64,000 nucleotides of DNA from Girardinichthys multiradiatus (lineage: Eukaryota; Chordata; Actinopteri; Cyprinodontiformes; Goodeidae), in assembly GCF_021462225.1 (NCBI RefSeq), contig NC_061803.1, positions 37,346,174 to 37,410,173 on the forward strand, read 5' to 3'. This document shows, piece after piece, positions 35,101 through 47,100 of this stretch (its first letter is position 1; each line of letters starts with the position of its first letter). The notes beneath the pieces were generated by a model. It was not told the DNA's origin and searched no databases. It was given only the letters and a program-made list of their open reading frames with translations. The translations under genes and the position numbers were made by a program.

Positions 35101-38100
35101 ATAGAAGAATATAAGTTATCTAAGTTAATGTCCTTAATTTTACGAAATGTTATAATACGTGGAGATTTAGAATTAGAAATAGAAATATTAACTCCAAATG
35201 ATAAAAACATATGATCTGAAAATGGGAAAGAGTCAGCTGTACAGCCAATAGGTTTAACACCAGAACAGCAGCTTAATTCCAAAATATGACCTTTAATATG
35301 TGTGGGGAAATTAGTATAATGCTGTAGTCCAAAACTGTCCAAGCAGGATGTAAAGTCTTTGGTAAAAGGATTATTATCTGTTTCCACATGAATGTTAAAA
35401 TCCCCCAGTACAAGGCAGCAATAATAGTGGGATTTGATCCAGAAAGCTGACATACAGTTGCTTCAAACGAGTGACAGACAGGAACAGTTACGGGCGCTAC
35501 CCTCCACTTCTCACAGTAGATTATCGCAAGACCTCCCCCTCTGCCAGAATCATATGGAAGCAAATCGTTACCATATTTCAAATGAAAAAGCATTTTCTTG
35601 AATTCAGCCGTTCCTCTGTATGGAAAATAGTCGGTTGAAAAGTGGAGGACATCTAAAACAACTGGCAACATGTTCAGGTCTGGCTCTCTATGCAAGTTCA
35701 CCTTGAGAGCAGACTTCAAGATACTAAAAGAAGTCTCCAGAAACCCATTAACACCATCACAGGACCTACAGCAGCTTTTACATTGTAGATTTGAAGGTTA
35801 AAGCAAAAGTCCAACCAAAAAGAGACTGGACTACTTTAACCTTCCTGGGAGCTGAGAAAGAAGACAACATTTACTCTCCAAGCAAAACATGAAAGGTCAA
35901 ACTGATGTTTACAACATAGAACAATGTTGGACCACTTGTTTGCTGAGTATTGGATTATCTGCCCGTTGTTGGACGTCACTGTGCCCCTCCAATGGCATCG
36001 GCCATTTTGTACCCAGGACAGCCCGCTCCTACATATCCCATCGAGCATTGCGACTGATATGACTGGGCGTCCCCAGTCTGACGTCACAGGGTGCTATATA
36101 GGAGGCGCTCATGTTTGAAAAGCTGCCTTCTGCTGGAAACCACATCCAGGGATCGAAGAGCGTCACTTTAAGAGAAGAACTCTGTCCAGAGTTTCATTCA
36201 TTCTCTCTCGTTGGACAACGAACTATTCATAACTGAAGTTTTTGGACTAAGAAGGCCAGAGATTTCACTTTTGCCGATCGAAGACGTGAGTTAACACGTA
36301 ACTGGAGACACGGAGTTTCGGAGAGACGAACCGCTACCGTGTTTCATTTTCAAGTCGACTTTGATGGTCAGATCATATTTTTCCTTTTTGTCAAGAAGAC
36401 CAAAGGACAAAGACTGACTGTTCCCCTGAAGTTAATTGTGGACGCACATTAACTTAACCCCACTTTTCCTCGCTCGAATTCCCTCGCTCAGGAAGAAGAC
36501 GACACAAGTAAAATCCATTTCTTTTTTTTTATTTCTTTATTACGAGGCCTGGGCAGGGTCAGAGGTTGTAGAAGCGATCAGAATCGCTGGTTAGGATCTC
36601 ATGTGTTCTGAATAATATGTGCATGTAACCTTGCTTGTTGAAACTTTGATGTGTTATGTAATATCGGGATCCGCCGTGTTCCCCAGAGCTGTCTGTGTTT
36701 ACTATCTGAACACAGGTGCGTTGCAAAGCTGGACTGTTAAAACGACCTCATGGTAAAATTCTCCATTTTACCTTTGTCTTCAATCTCACTGTGCTAGCTT
36801 GCCGCCAAAAGTTATCAATCCTTTGTTTCAGGAGTAAAGGGGGGAAGTTTTATGATCAGAAGATCATAAAAGACACTCTAAGCTGCACTCCAACCCCCCA
36901 CCAGTCATCACCACACCCCCCTTTTCATATCTTCTCCTTTCCTCTGTTGTGCCATAAACTGCTGGTTGACTCAATACATACCCACTACCGTTTGTTGATT
37001 TTGTTTATTTAGATGTTGTTTACCCCTGTGTATGTAGAATTTTGCATGTTGAGTAGGTGAAAATTAATAAATATTCACATAGATAAAGAGAGAGCGTTTG
37101 GTGTTTCATTGTGTGCAAAAAGTGATGTGTCAGTCAAAATAAGGTTCAAGTTCCACACGTTTCGGCAGAAACGGTCGATTAAACAGTGACATCTCCGTTA
37201 ATAGTTATTAACTATTACAGAGTATTTAACGGTTGTAATTGTCAGAGGCGTCGAGCCACAATTACAACACCAGAAACCTCTCTGGTCTCGATTCGTAAAT
37301 GAGGATTTATGGTTAAGAAATTGATTTTGTCAGATTATGATTTGTAATTATAATTATTGATCAAGATTATCCAATCAATAATCATACTCCCAACAACATA
37401 GACAAGGACCAGAACGTCTGGAATAATGTTCTTTGGCCCGTTGAGTCTAAAATGTAATCCTGGACAACAGAACCATCAACAAGTTGGGCATAAACCTGAT
37501 ACAGCAGTCCAGCAAAATAACCTCATACCAGCTGTGAAGCATGGAGGAGGAGGTGTCATGGTTTGGGGATGCTTTGCTTCAGCTGGATCTGGGCCACTCA
37601 CCATAATAGAGGGCATAATGAACTCTACTGTGTGTCAGACGATGGTTAAGGAAACAGGCAAGAACCCCTTGAACATCTTAGAGCTGAAAGTGAGGAGTGG
37701 CATAAACTTCCCACAGAGACAGTAGATGTCTACATGAAGCAGTTCAATTTAGTTATTTCAATCAGCGGCGAGGGACTCTAGATATTAGGGGGTAGGATGT
37801 CTTAAATTTTTACTTAATAGAAAAAGCACTTTTTTGTGTATATTGTGTTTTAGTAGTAAAACAAGGATCATTATTAATGATTCACTGTAATGAAATCACT
37901 TTGTTTTCCAGAAATAGAAAAGTAAGATTAGACATCTATTAGTGAAAACATGTTTAAACAAGTGAGAATTTTATTTTGTTCATGACTGGTTCTCAGTATA
38001 CGGCTGTAGACCTCTGTTAGGTAAATGAACATGGTATATGTGTGTTTGTGTGTGTGCGTGAGAATGCCTTACCTTGAACGACTCCATATCAGAGAGCAGA

Positions 38101-41100
38101 CAAGCACTTTGCATCTGAGCACGGAGGTGAGTACCTTTAGCAGAGGTGCCAAGTTTAGTTAGAACTTCTGACTGCTCTTCCAGCTGATCTTCTGTCATGG
38201 GAGCTGGTTCCTGAAAGACCAAACATTCTGTAGCAGAGCGTCTATGGAGCTGTAACTCCAGTGGAGAACCAATAAGACAATACGGGGAGAGCGTTACCTG
38301 GGTAACAGGAACATACAGAGGCTCTGTAGAGTTGAGTAGGGTCATGTTGTTGAAAGGGTGCAGCCTGCCCTCTGCTTTGAACCTACTGCTGTCCTTTTCT
38401 CCCTCGGTTTGGAATGTCTCCATCTCCCCCTGGTCGCTTGGGCATTCAAAGAACTCCTCCTCGCTATCACTCCTTGAATCCCAGGATTTGCCTTGAGAGG
38501 GTTCCTTTGTTGTAGTGGAGCCAGAAGCTTTTCCATCTGATGCTTTATGCTCTCCGTCTCTGTTTCCCTCCTGTGCCTTGCGAGCTTCATCTCTCCCCCT
38601 CTTTCTCTCTATACAGCAGTTCAACATCTATCCACAATCAAAAGCTCCTTTTAGACATGGAACAATCACCACTGATGATTATCATGTATTGTTTATCAAT
38701 AGGTGCAGATATTCATGTACTGAAATTAACTAATATGCAAATGGGAAGAAAAAATAAATTAAATTCAGTTTTATTTATATAGCACCAATTCACAACACAT
38801 GTCGTCTCAAGGCACTTCACAAAGGGTTTGGAATGGTGGGGGGTTGTTGTGGAGGTTAGATTAAACTACTGAGTGTTAGAGTTTGGACATTTTAGAATGG
38901 GCTATGTGTAGGTGTACTAAGTAAAATAATAAACTGATAAAGTTTGTCCATCTAGAGCCCACTGGTGGCCATTGTTATACTAAAAAAACACCGAAATTGG
39001 GGGTACCTCTCTCTGTCAGACTGATTATAACCATTAGAAAAGAGAAGGTGTCACACAGGTAGCAGAAATGGAGGATGTGTTTGCCATAACCATAACTGAG
39101 CCAGTTTAGGCTAAACCTGACTCCCCCTTACTACATCCAACAGGGACGGAGGAAGGCAGAGGTAAAAATTACTTTAAAATGGGCTAAGTCAATTAAATTG
39201 AATCCTATAGATTTCAAGTCAGGTACATACATTCCAATTAATCCTAATTGTCGAACAATGCAGTCAGACTCAGTTATTTATTCAAATAGGATGAAAAGTT
39301 TTTCTATCTAAGGAAACCCAGCAGATTGCATCCAGTCAGTGACTAGCAGCATTCCCTCCTCCTGGATGAGCATGTAGAGACATTGGACAGTCACTGGTGT
39401 TGACTTTGCAGCAATCCCTCATACTGAGCATGCATGTAGCGACAGTGAAGAGGAAAAACTCCCTTTTAACAGGAAGAAACCGCCAGCAGAACCAGGCTCA
39501 GATAAAAAACATTATAACGGCTTTGCATAAAAAGGAAAAAAACAACTCTCTGACAACTAAAGAAAAACAATACACTGTTTTTTTTTTCATGGCAATGACG
39601 TTTGCAGAAAAAGCAAATCTTTCATTTTTACTATTTCAATCGAACAGATTTCTTCTTTTCTTTTTGTCTCCAAGTTACTTGGGTGCTCATAAATGTTCAG
39701 AAGACTTTTCACTGCACTATGACAAATCGGTTGTAATAATTACCTGAAACTTTTGATGCAGAAGACAACAGCGAAGATCAGGAGATCCAGTTGACAACCT
39801 GCACAGAAAGCAACATTTAATACCGAGATTTCCATTGATTATTGCAGATGATCACGTTTTACACCATTACAGAAGTAGTGCAGCTCCCTTTATGTTCCTA
39901 CCCATTAAACCCTTTCACTTTTCATATTGTAGCCAAAAAGACGAGCACTTTAAATTGATCCTGTGTGATAAATGAACACAAAGTGGTGCATAACTGAAGT
40001 GGAAGGAAAATGTTACATGTTTATTCTTTACAAATAAAAGTGAGCTGCTGCTGAATTGTCTATACAACCACTGATAAAAGGTCTTCTGGGTTACCTCTCA
40101 ACCAGTGTTTTACATCTAGAGACCGAAATTCCTATCATTCAATGCAAAACAGCTCACGCTCAGCCAGATAGAATGGGAAGCTAACCATTTAATTCCAGGA
40201 CTGACCTTTATTTAGCTCCATCCACCCAGCGGCTGTCCTACTGAAGAAAAACATCCCCCACAGCATAATACTGCCACCTACATGTTTCTATGTGGGGATG
40301 GTGTGGTCTGAGTGAGGTGCAGCATTGGTTTTCCACCAAACAGAGTTTTGCAAGAAGGCCAAAGAGTTGTGTCTTCTTGCCATATAAAAGACATATTTAT
40401 GGAATGGATGACTAATAGTTGTCCTGTGGACAGCTTCTCCCACTTGAGCTGTGGATTTCAGCAGCTTTTTCAGATGTTACCATGGGCTTCCTGGGTGATT
40501 CTCTGTTTATTGCTTTCTTTGGCCAACCTGTCAGCTTTGATGGACAGCCAGGTCTTACTGGGTTTGCAGTTGCACTCTTACCATTTTTGGATAAACTGCT
40601 GTATTTATGATGAGACTAAATCACGCACAGCTGATGTTTTTACTAATTAGGTGACTTCACACTGGACCACACTGGATTTTATTGATCGGTATAAGAGACT
40701 GTGTGGGAAATAGAAAAGCACACACCACTTTAAATATTTGTAGAAATATGGAAAACGATGCATTACATTTCATTCCACTTCACATTTAGAAATTTGCTTG
40801 AGGTTGTATTGAAACCAAATGTGGGAAAAAATTCAAGAGGAATGAATAATTTTGCAGGGCACTTTAATATATATCCTATCACAGATTTACTTATTCTACA
40901 ATTTAGTGGGAATTGAAAAAAAAAAACAAATCTATTGCTGTCAAGTTAATATGTTGAGGTAAAGCCCTTATAATATAAGATGATTTGAATGAAACCATGC
41001 AGATGTGTTCGCCCACCCATAGATGAGGTAGTTGTTTTCCCAACGGTAGCGCAGCTCCAGAACAAACTCCTGCCAAAGGTGAGTGACGGCTGGCAGCCCA

Positions 41101-44100
41101 CCGTAGCTGTAGTTGACCATGCACAGACACAACGTCAAGCGGTAGGTCAAACTGTCAGAGGGCGCTGACTTCAGCTGGAGAAACAGGTTCTAAGGAGTGG
41201 CCCCAACAGGAAATAATGGAATTATTTGAAGGAACATTTCTCTCAAAAACTGTAGCTAAATTAATAACTGCCTTCCTCACAATGTTATTGATGAATTAGT
41301 GTAGGTGATCATGTCTGGGTAAGATCTTCTGTTTAGAACTGTTTAGAACAGCAGAATAAAAACAGACTGATGTGAGAAAGATTCCGTTTGTTGAAGCTTT
41401 ATGCCCTGCATGATTCTTTTTTCGTTTCTGACATTGGTCTGTGACAAATCTGACTCAGTCCTCTCATTGAGCCGTCAGATGCTTTAGTAGTTTCTCAAGT
41501 CAGGAATACCAAACTAAATGAGGTTTAAATTAAGCAAACCTCCTTCAAAATGCCGAGTCATGATGTTCTCATCATCCTCACCATCCCCTTGAACCCAGAT
41601 ATCCTCCACCAGTAACTCACCCAGCTCACAGTATCAGCTTCCTGACTGACCTGCAGCAGCATATGATGCTAGGGAGCATCTTCTCCATGAGCACATACAG
41701 ACAGGAGGTGGATCAGCCGGTCCACTAGGACGGTCAGAAACAACTGGAGTTTAAACCACTTAAGACAGTGGAGATGACGGCGGACAATGAGAGAACTTCC
41801 CCTACACTTCCTTCCCTCCTCATCTTCAACAACACTGTCTGCTTTAGATCACTTCCAGTTCCTAGGAACCATGGGGCACTCACACATAGACACTGTTTAG
41901 AAAAAGGTCCAGGAGAAACTGAACTCCAAAATGACAATCTTCTACAGGAGCTGCAGTCAACTTCTACTCTGCCATAAATCAGTCTGTCCTGTGTTTGTCC
42001 ATCTCAGTGGGATTTGGTTTATCCACAAAACAGGTCTAGACCGCAGGGAACATTAAATTGTCTGTGACACACTTTACCCACAAATGCAGAAATTGAAAAA
42101 GAACATCTTAAAATTCAAGGAATTGGGCAGTTATTGACACCATATTAGGATTAAGGACGTGGTAACTGCTTCGGCAAACTGCTTCGAACAAGAAACCTCT
42201 GAATTCACAGGAGAAATGACGTCAGAGGTCAGGATATTTTACAGATGAAGGAGAATGATGAAGCAGAGGCTATACCAATGCTGTTTAGAGCATCTGATGT
42301 GAAAAGATCGCCAAAGAAAAGGCTGTTGCTGCTGTTGCTAAACTGATCAAGGCTCAGCAGGTAAGAACACTTCCTTGTTGCGAAACTACATTTAGACATC
42401 AGCAGTTATTGTTGATAATTAAAAACCTGAAATTATTATTTTTATTATAAATAATCATCTGTAATTATATTATTATATATATATTTTTGATAAATTACAC
42501 ACGCTTACAATATATTTAAATAAATGTTTTACTGAAGATTCTAATATAAAGAAACAAATCACACACCAGGCAGTGTCTTCAGATCTTGAATCATCCCTCA
42601 TGTCTGCTACTGCTCCAAGCTGCTCACTTCGCCTCCGGTTGCTTCACTCAGTGTCGTATTTACTGTAACCCCGGATTTACACTGTATCAGCACCAGTCCG
42701 CTGCGAAGCGGACTGGTGCTGATAACTGCTCCAATAACGATAACTGCTCCAATAACGATAGGCATATTGCTTAAACAACTTCATTTTTTGTTTTATGCAT
42801 CCAGATATTTTTATGTGTTTTGTTCTACAATGGGTGAGTTCACTGATTGCAGAGAAACTATATTTGTTGCATTTAATGTTTAATTGCTTGGTTTATAATA
42901 CCTTAGTTAACCAAGTAACTGATCAAATTGATCTAATGTAAACATCTGCTAATATATACACATTTATGTGTGTATTTATCAATATAGCGAGATCTAGTCT
43001 GTCTTTAGAGAATTATTTTGAAAATCCGGATGTTGTGCTCGTTCTGTTACCTGGTGGTGCGGTATAATTCATGCATATTGACTCCGGCCGTTCTCTGGCA
43101 TCCGGTAAAAATATATTCTGGTCAAATTAGATGGCCGTCCGCAAGCCGCAGCACTTGTGCTCTGCCATCTGATGACAGCTGACTTTCTTCTCCTGACTGC
43201 TGCGTCTTTCTGTGATAGTGACTGAAAAATATCTAAATAAACATCAGATTTGGTGCTGCTGTCTGTGTTGCTGGCCATTGTAGCAGCAGTCAGTTCACGT
43301 GCGGGAATTCCCGTGTGACGTCACAAAAGAGCGCAACAAAATCCCAAAGGAGTAGTCTGGAAATGCTTTTTAGACCATATATCTCAACAACTGTTCATTT
43401 CAGTTGCATGAATTACTTTTTAAAATATTTATGTTTCCTTTTCATAAATGTAATTGGATTTATCATGAAAATTCAATGTCCCAGGCACTTTAATATCTGC
43501 AGAGAATTATCAGGCTGACCTTCCCTCCATCCAGGACTGGTACAGATCTAGGGTCAGGAAAAGGGCAGCTAACATTTCTGCAGATCCCACACATCTTATG
43601 TGTGGGATCTGCAGAAATCTGTTTAGAGTTTTACCTTCAGGTGGCGCTATAGAACACAGTTAGCAGAAACCAGCCACCACAGTGACAGTTTCTCCCCCCA
43701 AGCTGTTTCTCTGATGAATACTATGAACACCTCACAGCTGGAGTAGTTAGCTACTCTGCTGGAAACTAAATAAGCTTATCTGCTCTATCAAAACCTGCTT
43801 TTTCTTTATATCTAAAAATATGACAGTGCACACTCACACACATGTACTTGCTGTTCTTTTCCTCATTCCATTTCTTCTAAAGTTTATATATTTATACTTA
43901 ATGTCTGTCTTCTGTGAGTGTCTGAAACTATAGTCAGATTCCTTTTTTGTGAACACAGTCTTGGCCAATAAAACTGGTTCATATATTTAGAATGTGCACC
44001 TTATATGAAACGTCTATGTTGGACTTGAAACATGTTTTTATTGTTGTTTTATATTATTTAAATATTTCAGTTTTGTTATAATTTAATATCCATATGACCA

Positions 44101-47100
44101 GATGTATTAGAAAAACTGCTGTAGGTGATCTCATATTTGTGTGCAGTTGTTTTCTTCTATCTAACCTGGACTCTTGTACAGAAATGATCTTGTCATGGGG
44201 AAACCTTAACGTGTTAATGGCCAAACATACGTTGTCGGAGCTCTTCTCCTGCTCGGATGTCCTGAAAAAATGTGACTGAGTAGTTTTCTCTTTGCCTGAT
44301 GACTTCTCCACCGCTGCATCTGGGAAGAGATACTGACAGAGGAAAAATCTTTAATGTACTCTATATTTACCAGACATACATACTGCACTGCTTAATGCCC
44401 AGTTTAATGAAAATTAATGTTTGTCTGGAATTGAAAAGTTCGTTAAGGAGGAAAGCGTGATCTTGAATATTCTCATAAGATCTGCACTGGTGAACGTGTT
44501 TGTCACATTGTGTTGGAGGACACAATGCGACAATGATGACATCTTTACCTTCCAATCTGCTAATAAATTTCATATCAGTGCTGTTTTGAATAAAATGAAC
44601 TCATCTCAAGCACTCTGACCGTCTGAACATCTGAACTTCTGAAAGGCCTTTATCAGATTTGCCTGTTTGTTGTTTATAACTGTAAATATGTCTTTTAGCT
44701 GTCTCTGTCCTCATTTTGACTGTCTTTTGACTGTATTTTCAACAACTCTAATACAGAACGAGCTCATATGACTAAAACATACCAGGAGGATTGAGTTGAG
44801 GACATCGACGCTGAGTGGTGACTCGTCGATGTGCCGGCGCCGGCGGATGTGCTTTCGGGCGCTGTGGACCATACTGGACACAGACAGTTTGCTTAATGGC
44901 ACGGGCGCTGCTGGCTCCGTTAGTTTGGACAAAGCAGAGCTGATGTCACTATTTTCTGCATGGAAAAATACAGCACTTATTAAAACTTACTAACACTAAT
45001 TAAAACATGTTCAGCAGTTACCAGCAAACAGACCTTGCTGTGCAACAGGATTTTAGGGATCCTGTACGGTTTTTAAGTCAAATATACATACTTTTCTACA
45101 ATCAGATTTTCCCATACTCCTAGAGAGAACATGGTCAAAGAAAACTTCAGACTTTTCTACACTCTCTAGAATCAGATTTCTAGATAAATATTTTTCCTGA
45201 AGTTTTAATAACATCCTGGATATTTGAGTCCAGAACATTCACACTAAGCTGCTTGAATAAAAGTCCATCCTGTTGGTTCTACAAATACAAAACCTCACAA
45301 AACCTTTATTTGGTTTGTAAACAAACTCCATAAAGGAGCACTTTAGTGTGATGCTTGACCTTTACCCCTAACCTCGGATCCAGATCACCCTGATTTGAAG
45401 TGGTTTTAAATACAAAAGGGTGCTCAAATAGCCCTTAATAGGTTTATGAAAAATGAATTAAATGTACATTTTAATGAGTTCGTTAAAAACCAAAACACTG
45501 GGTGATAATATGTTCAAATCAAAGTGAAATTTGGGAAATCAAACAAACACTGACATTTAGATAAAAACATATATATTTATTAAGCATAATTAGGTCATTA
45601 GGTTGAACTAAATATATGATAAAAGTATGGAAAATAAAACATCTTTCCATACTAATTTTTTCCCCATACTTATCTTGGAGAGAACCGTTAAATGATCAAA
45701 ACTCCAGACCTTTCTAGACTTCTCCAGACTGGACAGTAACACTGATATTTACCTACTCAACATAAAGATGAACCAAAAAGTAACAGCCCTGATCAGTGTA
45801 GAGTATAAAACAGTACAGCAAGCAGACTGACCTTGGCCTTCTTCTTGGGCGTGGCCTCTACCCAGAATTTCCTCTGCAGACTCCTTTCGACAGCAAAGCT
45901 TAAAGAACTCGGTAACAAAGTCTCCTACAAGAAATAGAAAATCATACAAAACATTCAAATTATTTAGCTTCTCATCACAAATGGAAGCAAACAGGAAATA
46001 CTGACCATCTTATGTTGTAAAGGACAATTTTCCCCAAACAACAGAAAGTTAGAAAAGTTCTAAACTGAGTAAAAATATATTTTAAACACTTCTGTGTGCA
46101 GAATTACTGTGTAAAGACATTTATAGTTGTAAAATCTTGTTTTACTAAAAGATGCAGCATGTTTCAACAACAAAGCTTAAAAACAGGTTAAATGTGACTG
46201 GAAACAAGTCACCTACCCAGCAAGCACTGAAGGTTGTCAGCTGTCCTAACTCGAACAGACCAATGAGGAGCTTGGAGAGGGTCAAGGTCACTGTTGGAAA
46301 ACAGGAAATACAGTTCAGCCCCCTTAACATGTAGGGATGTAACTTAAATCTCTTCCAACGGGACACTGAGTGATGCAGCGGTCTAGTTATTGCCAATAAA
46401 TGCCACTAGTGCCAAAAAGTCTTTAAAATAATTAACTTTCCGGGCGCGGTGCTGATGGTGTAGGGGTTAAGCACGCGACAAGGCAACAGTCCTCGAAGCG
46501 GCCTTCCCAGGTTCGAGTCCCTGACCCGGCAACATTTGCCGAATGTCTCCCCCTCTCTTTACCCCTCTTTCCTGTCTGCCTACTGTAAAAAAAAAATTAA
46601 AGAATAAAGGCCACTATTGCCGAAAAAATATCTTTCAAATAATTAACCTTCCCATGTAGTGGATTCGATACAATCCCCAAAAAGTAGAGCTATTTTAGTA
46701 AGCTTAGATGCTGAAAAAGTGTTTGATAGCGTAAATTGAAACTTCCCGTAAGCCGTACTGAAATGATTTGGTTTCAATAAAGACTCAATTAAATGCATAA
46801 AATCCATTTATCAAAATCCTACAGCGAGATTAAAAATTAATGGCAGCCTAACAAAGCAAATAAAGCTAGAGTGAGGCACCTGTCAAGGATGCTGCCTCTC
46901 ACCTCTGCTTTTTGCAATATACGTTGAACCCCTAGCACAAGCCGTTTGGGAGAGTGAGAAGGTGAGAGGAGTCAACATTAAGGGAAGAGAACATATCATA
47001 AGCTTATTTGCAGACGGCATTATAATATACTTAGATAGTCCACGTCAAAATTTTGTCCCTCTGATAAATCTACTGAATTCTTTCTCCCAACACTCAGGTT

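Larger units (their letters stand above)
32873..35720 (-). mobile_element. L2-clade LINE, 5' truncated and decayed
   Basis: The 3' end (read on the minus strand) is tagaatggtggctataaataa followed by an ATT microsatellite tail at 32873-32886, as in L2 elements. Endonuclease and reverse transcriptase fragments lie in order upstream. It sits in the rab3gap1 intron after the DIRS element. Confidence 0.9.
35760..37735 (+). mobile_element. Tc1-like transposon remnant split by a later insertion
   Basis: The right part (37403-37735) encodes a Tc1-type transposase middle: [32 protein letters not shown] and [10 protein letters not shown]. The left part (to 35910) ends in the matching preceding codons in the same frame. 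Between them is the foreign block 35921-37392. The original ends were not delimited. Confidence 0.7.

Noticed and set aside
42246..42360. Exon-like stretch ending in AG|gtaaga on the + strand
   Set aside because: Frames contain stops and no rab3gap1 or other family similarity; it is likely a chance donor.
43069..43278. 69-codon minus-strand ORF ([12 protein letters not shown] start)
   Set aside because: No domain or splice context could be established; it may be a DNA-transposon relic but the evidence is too thin.
43574..43618. Candidate microRNA precursor hairpin
   Set aside because: The stem is perfect with a 3-base loop and only 45 bases in total, too short and too regular for a typical pre-miRNA.
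46441..46520. Possible tRNA gene (A and B boxes present)
   Set aside because: No full cloverleaf or anticodon arm; the same sequence recurs with tails and target duplications, so it is a SINE head.
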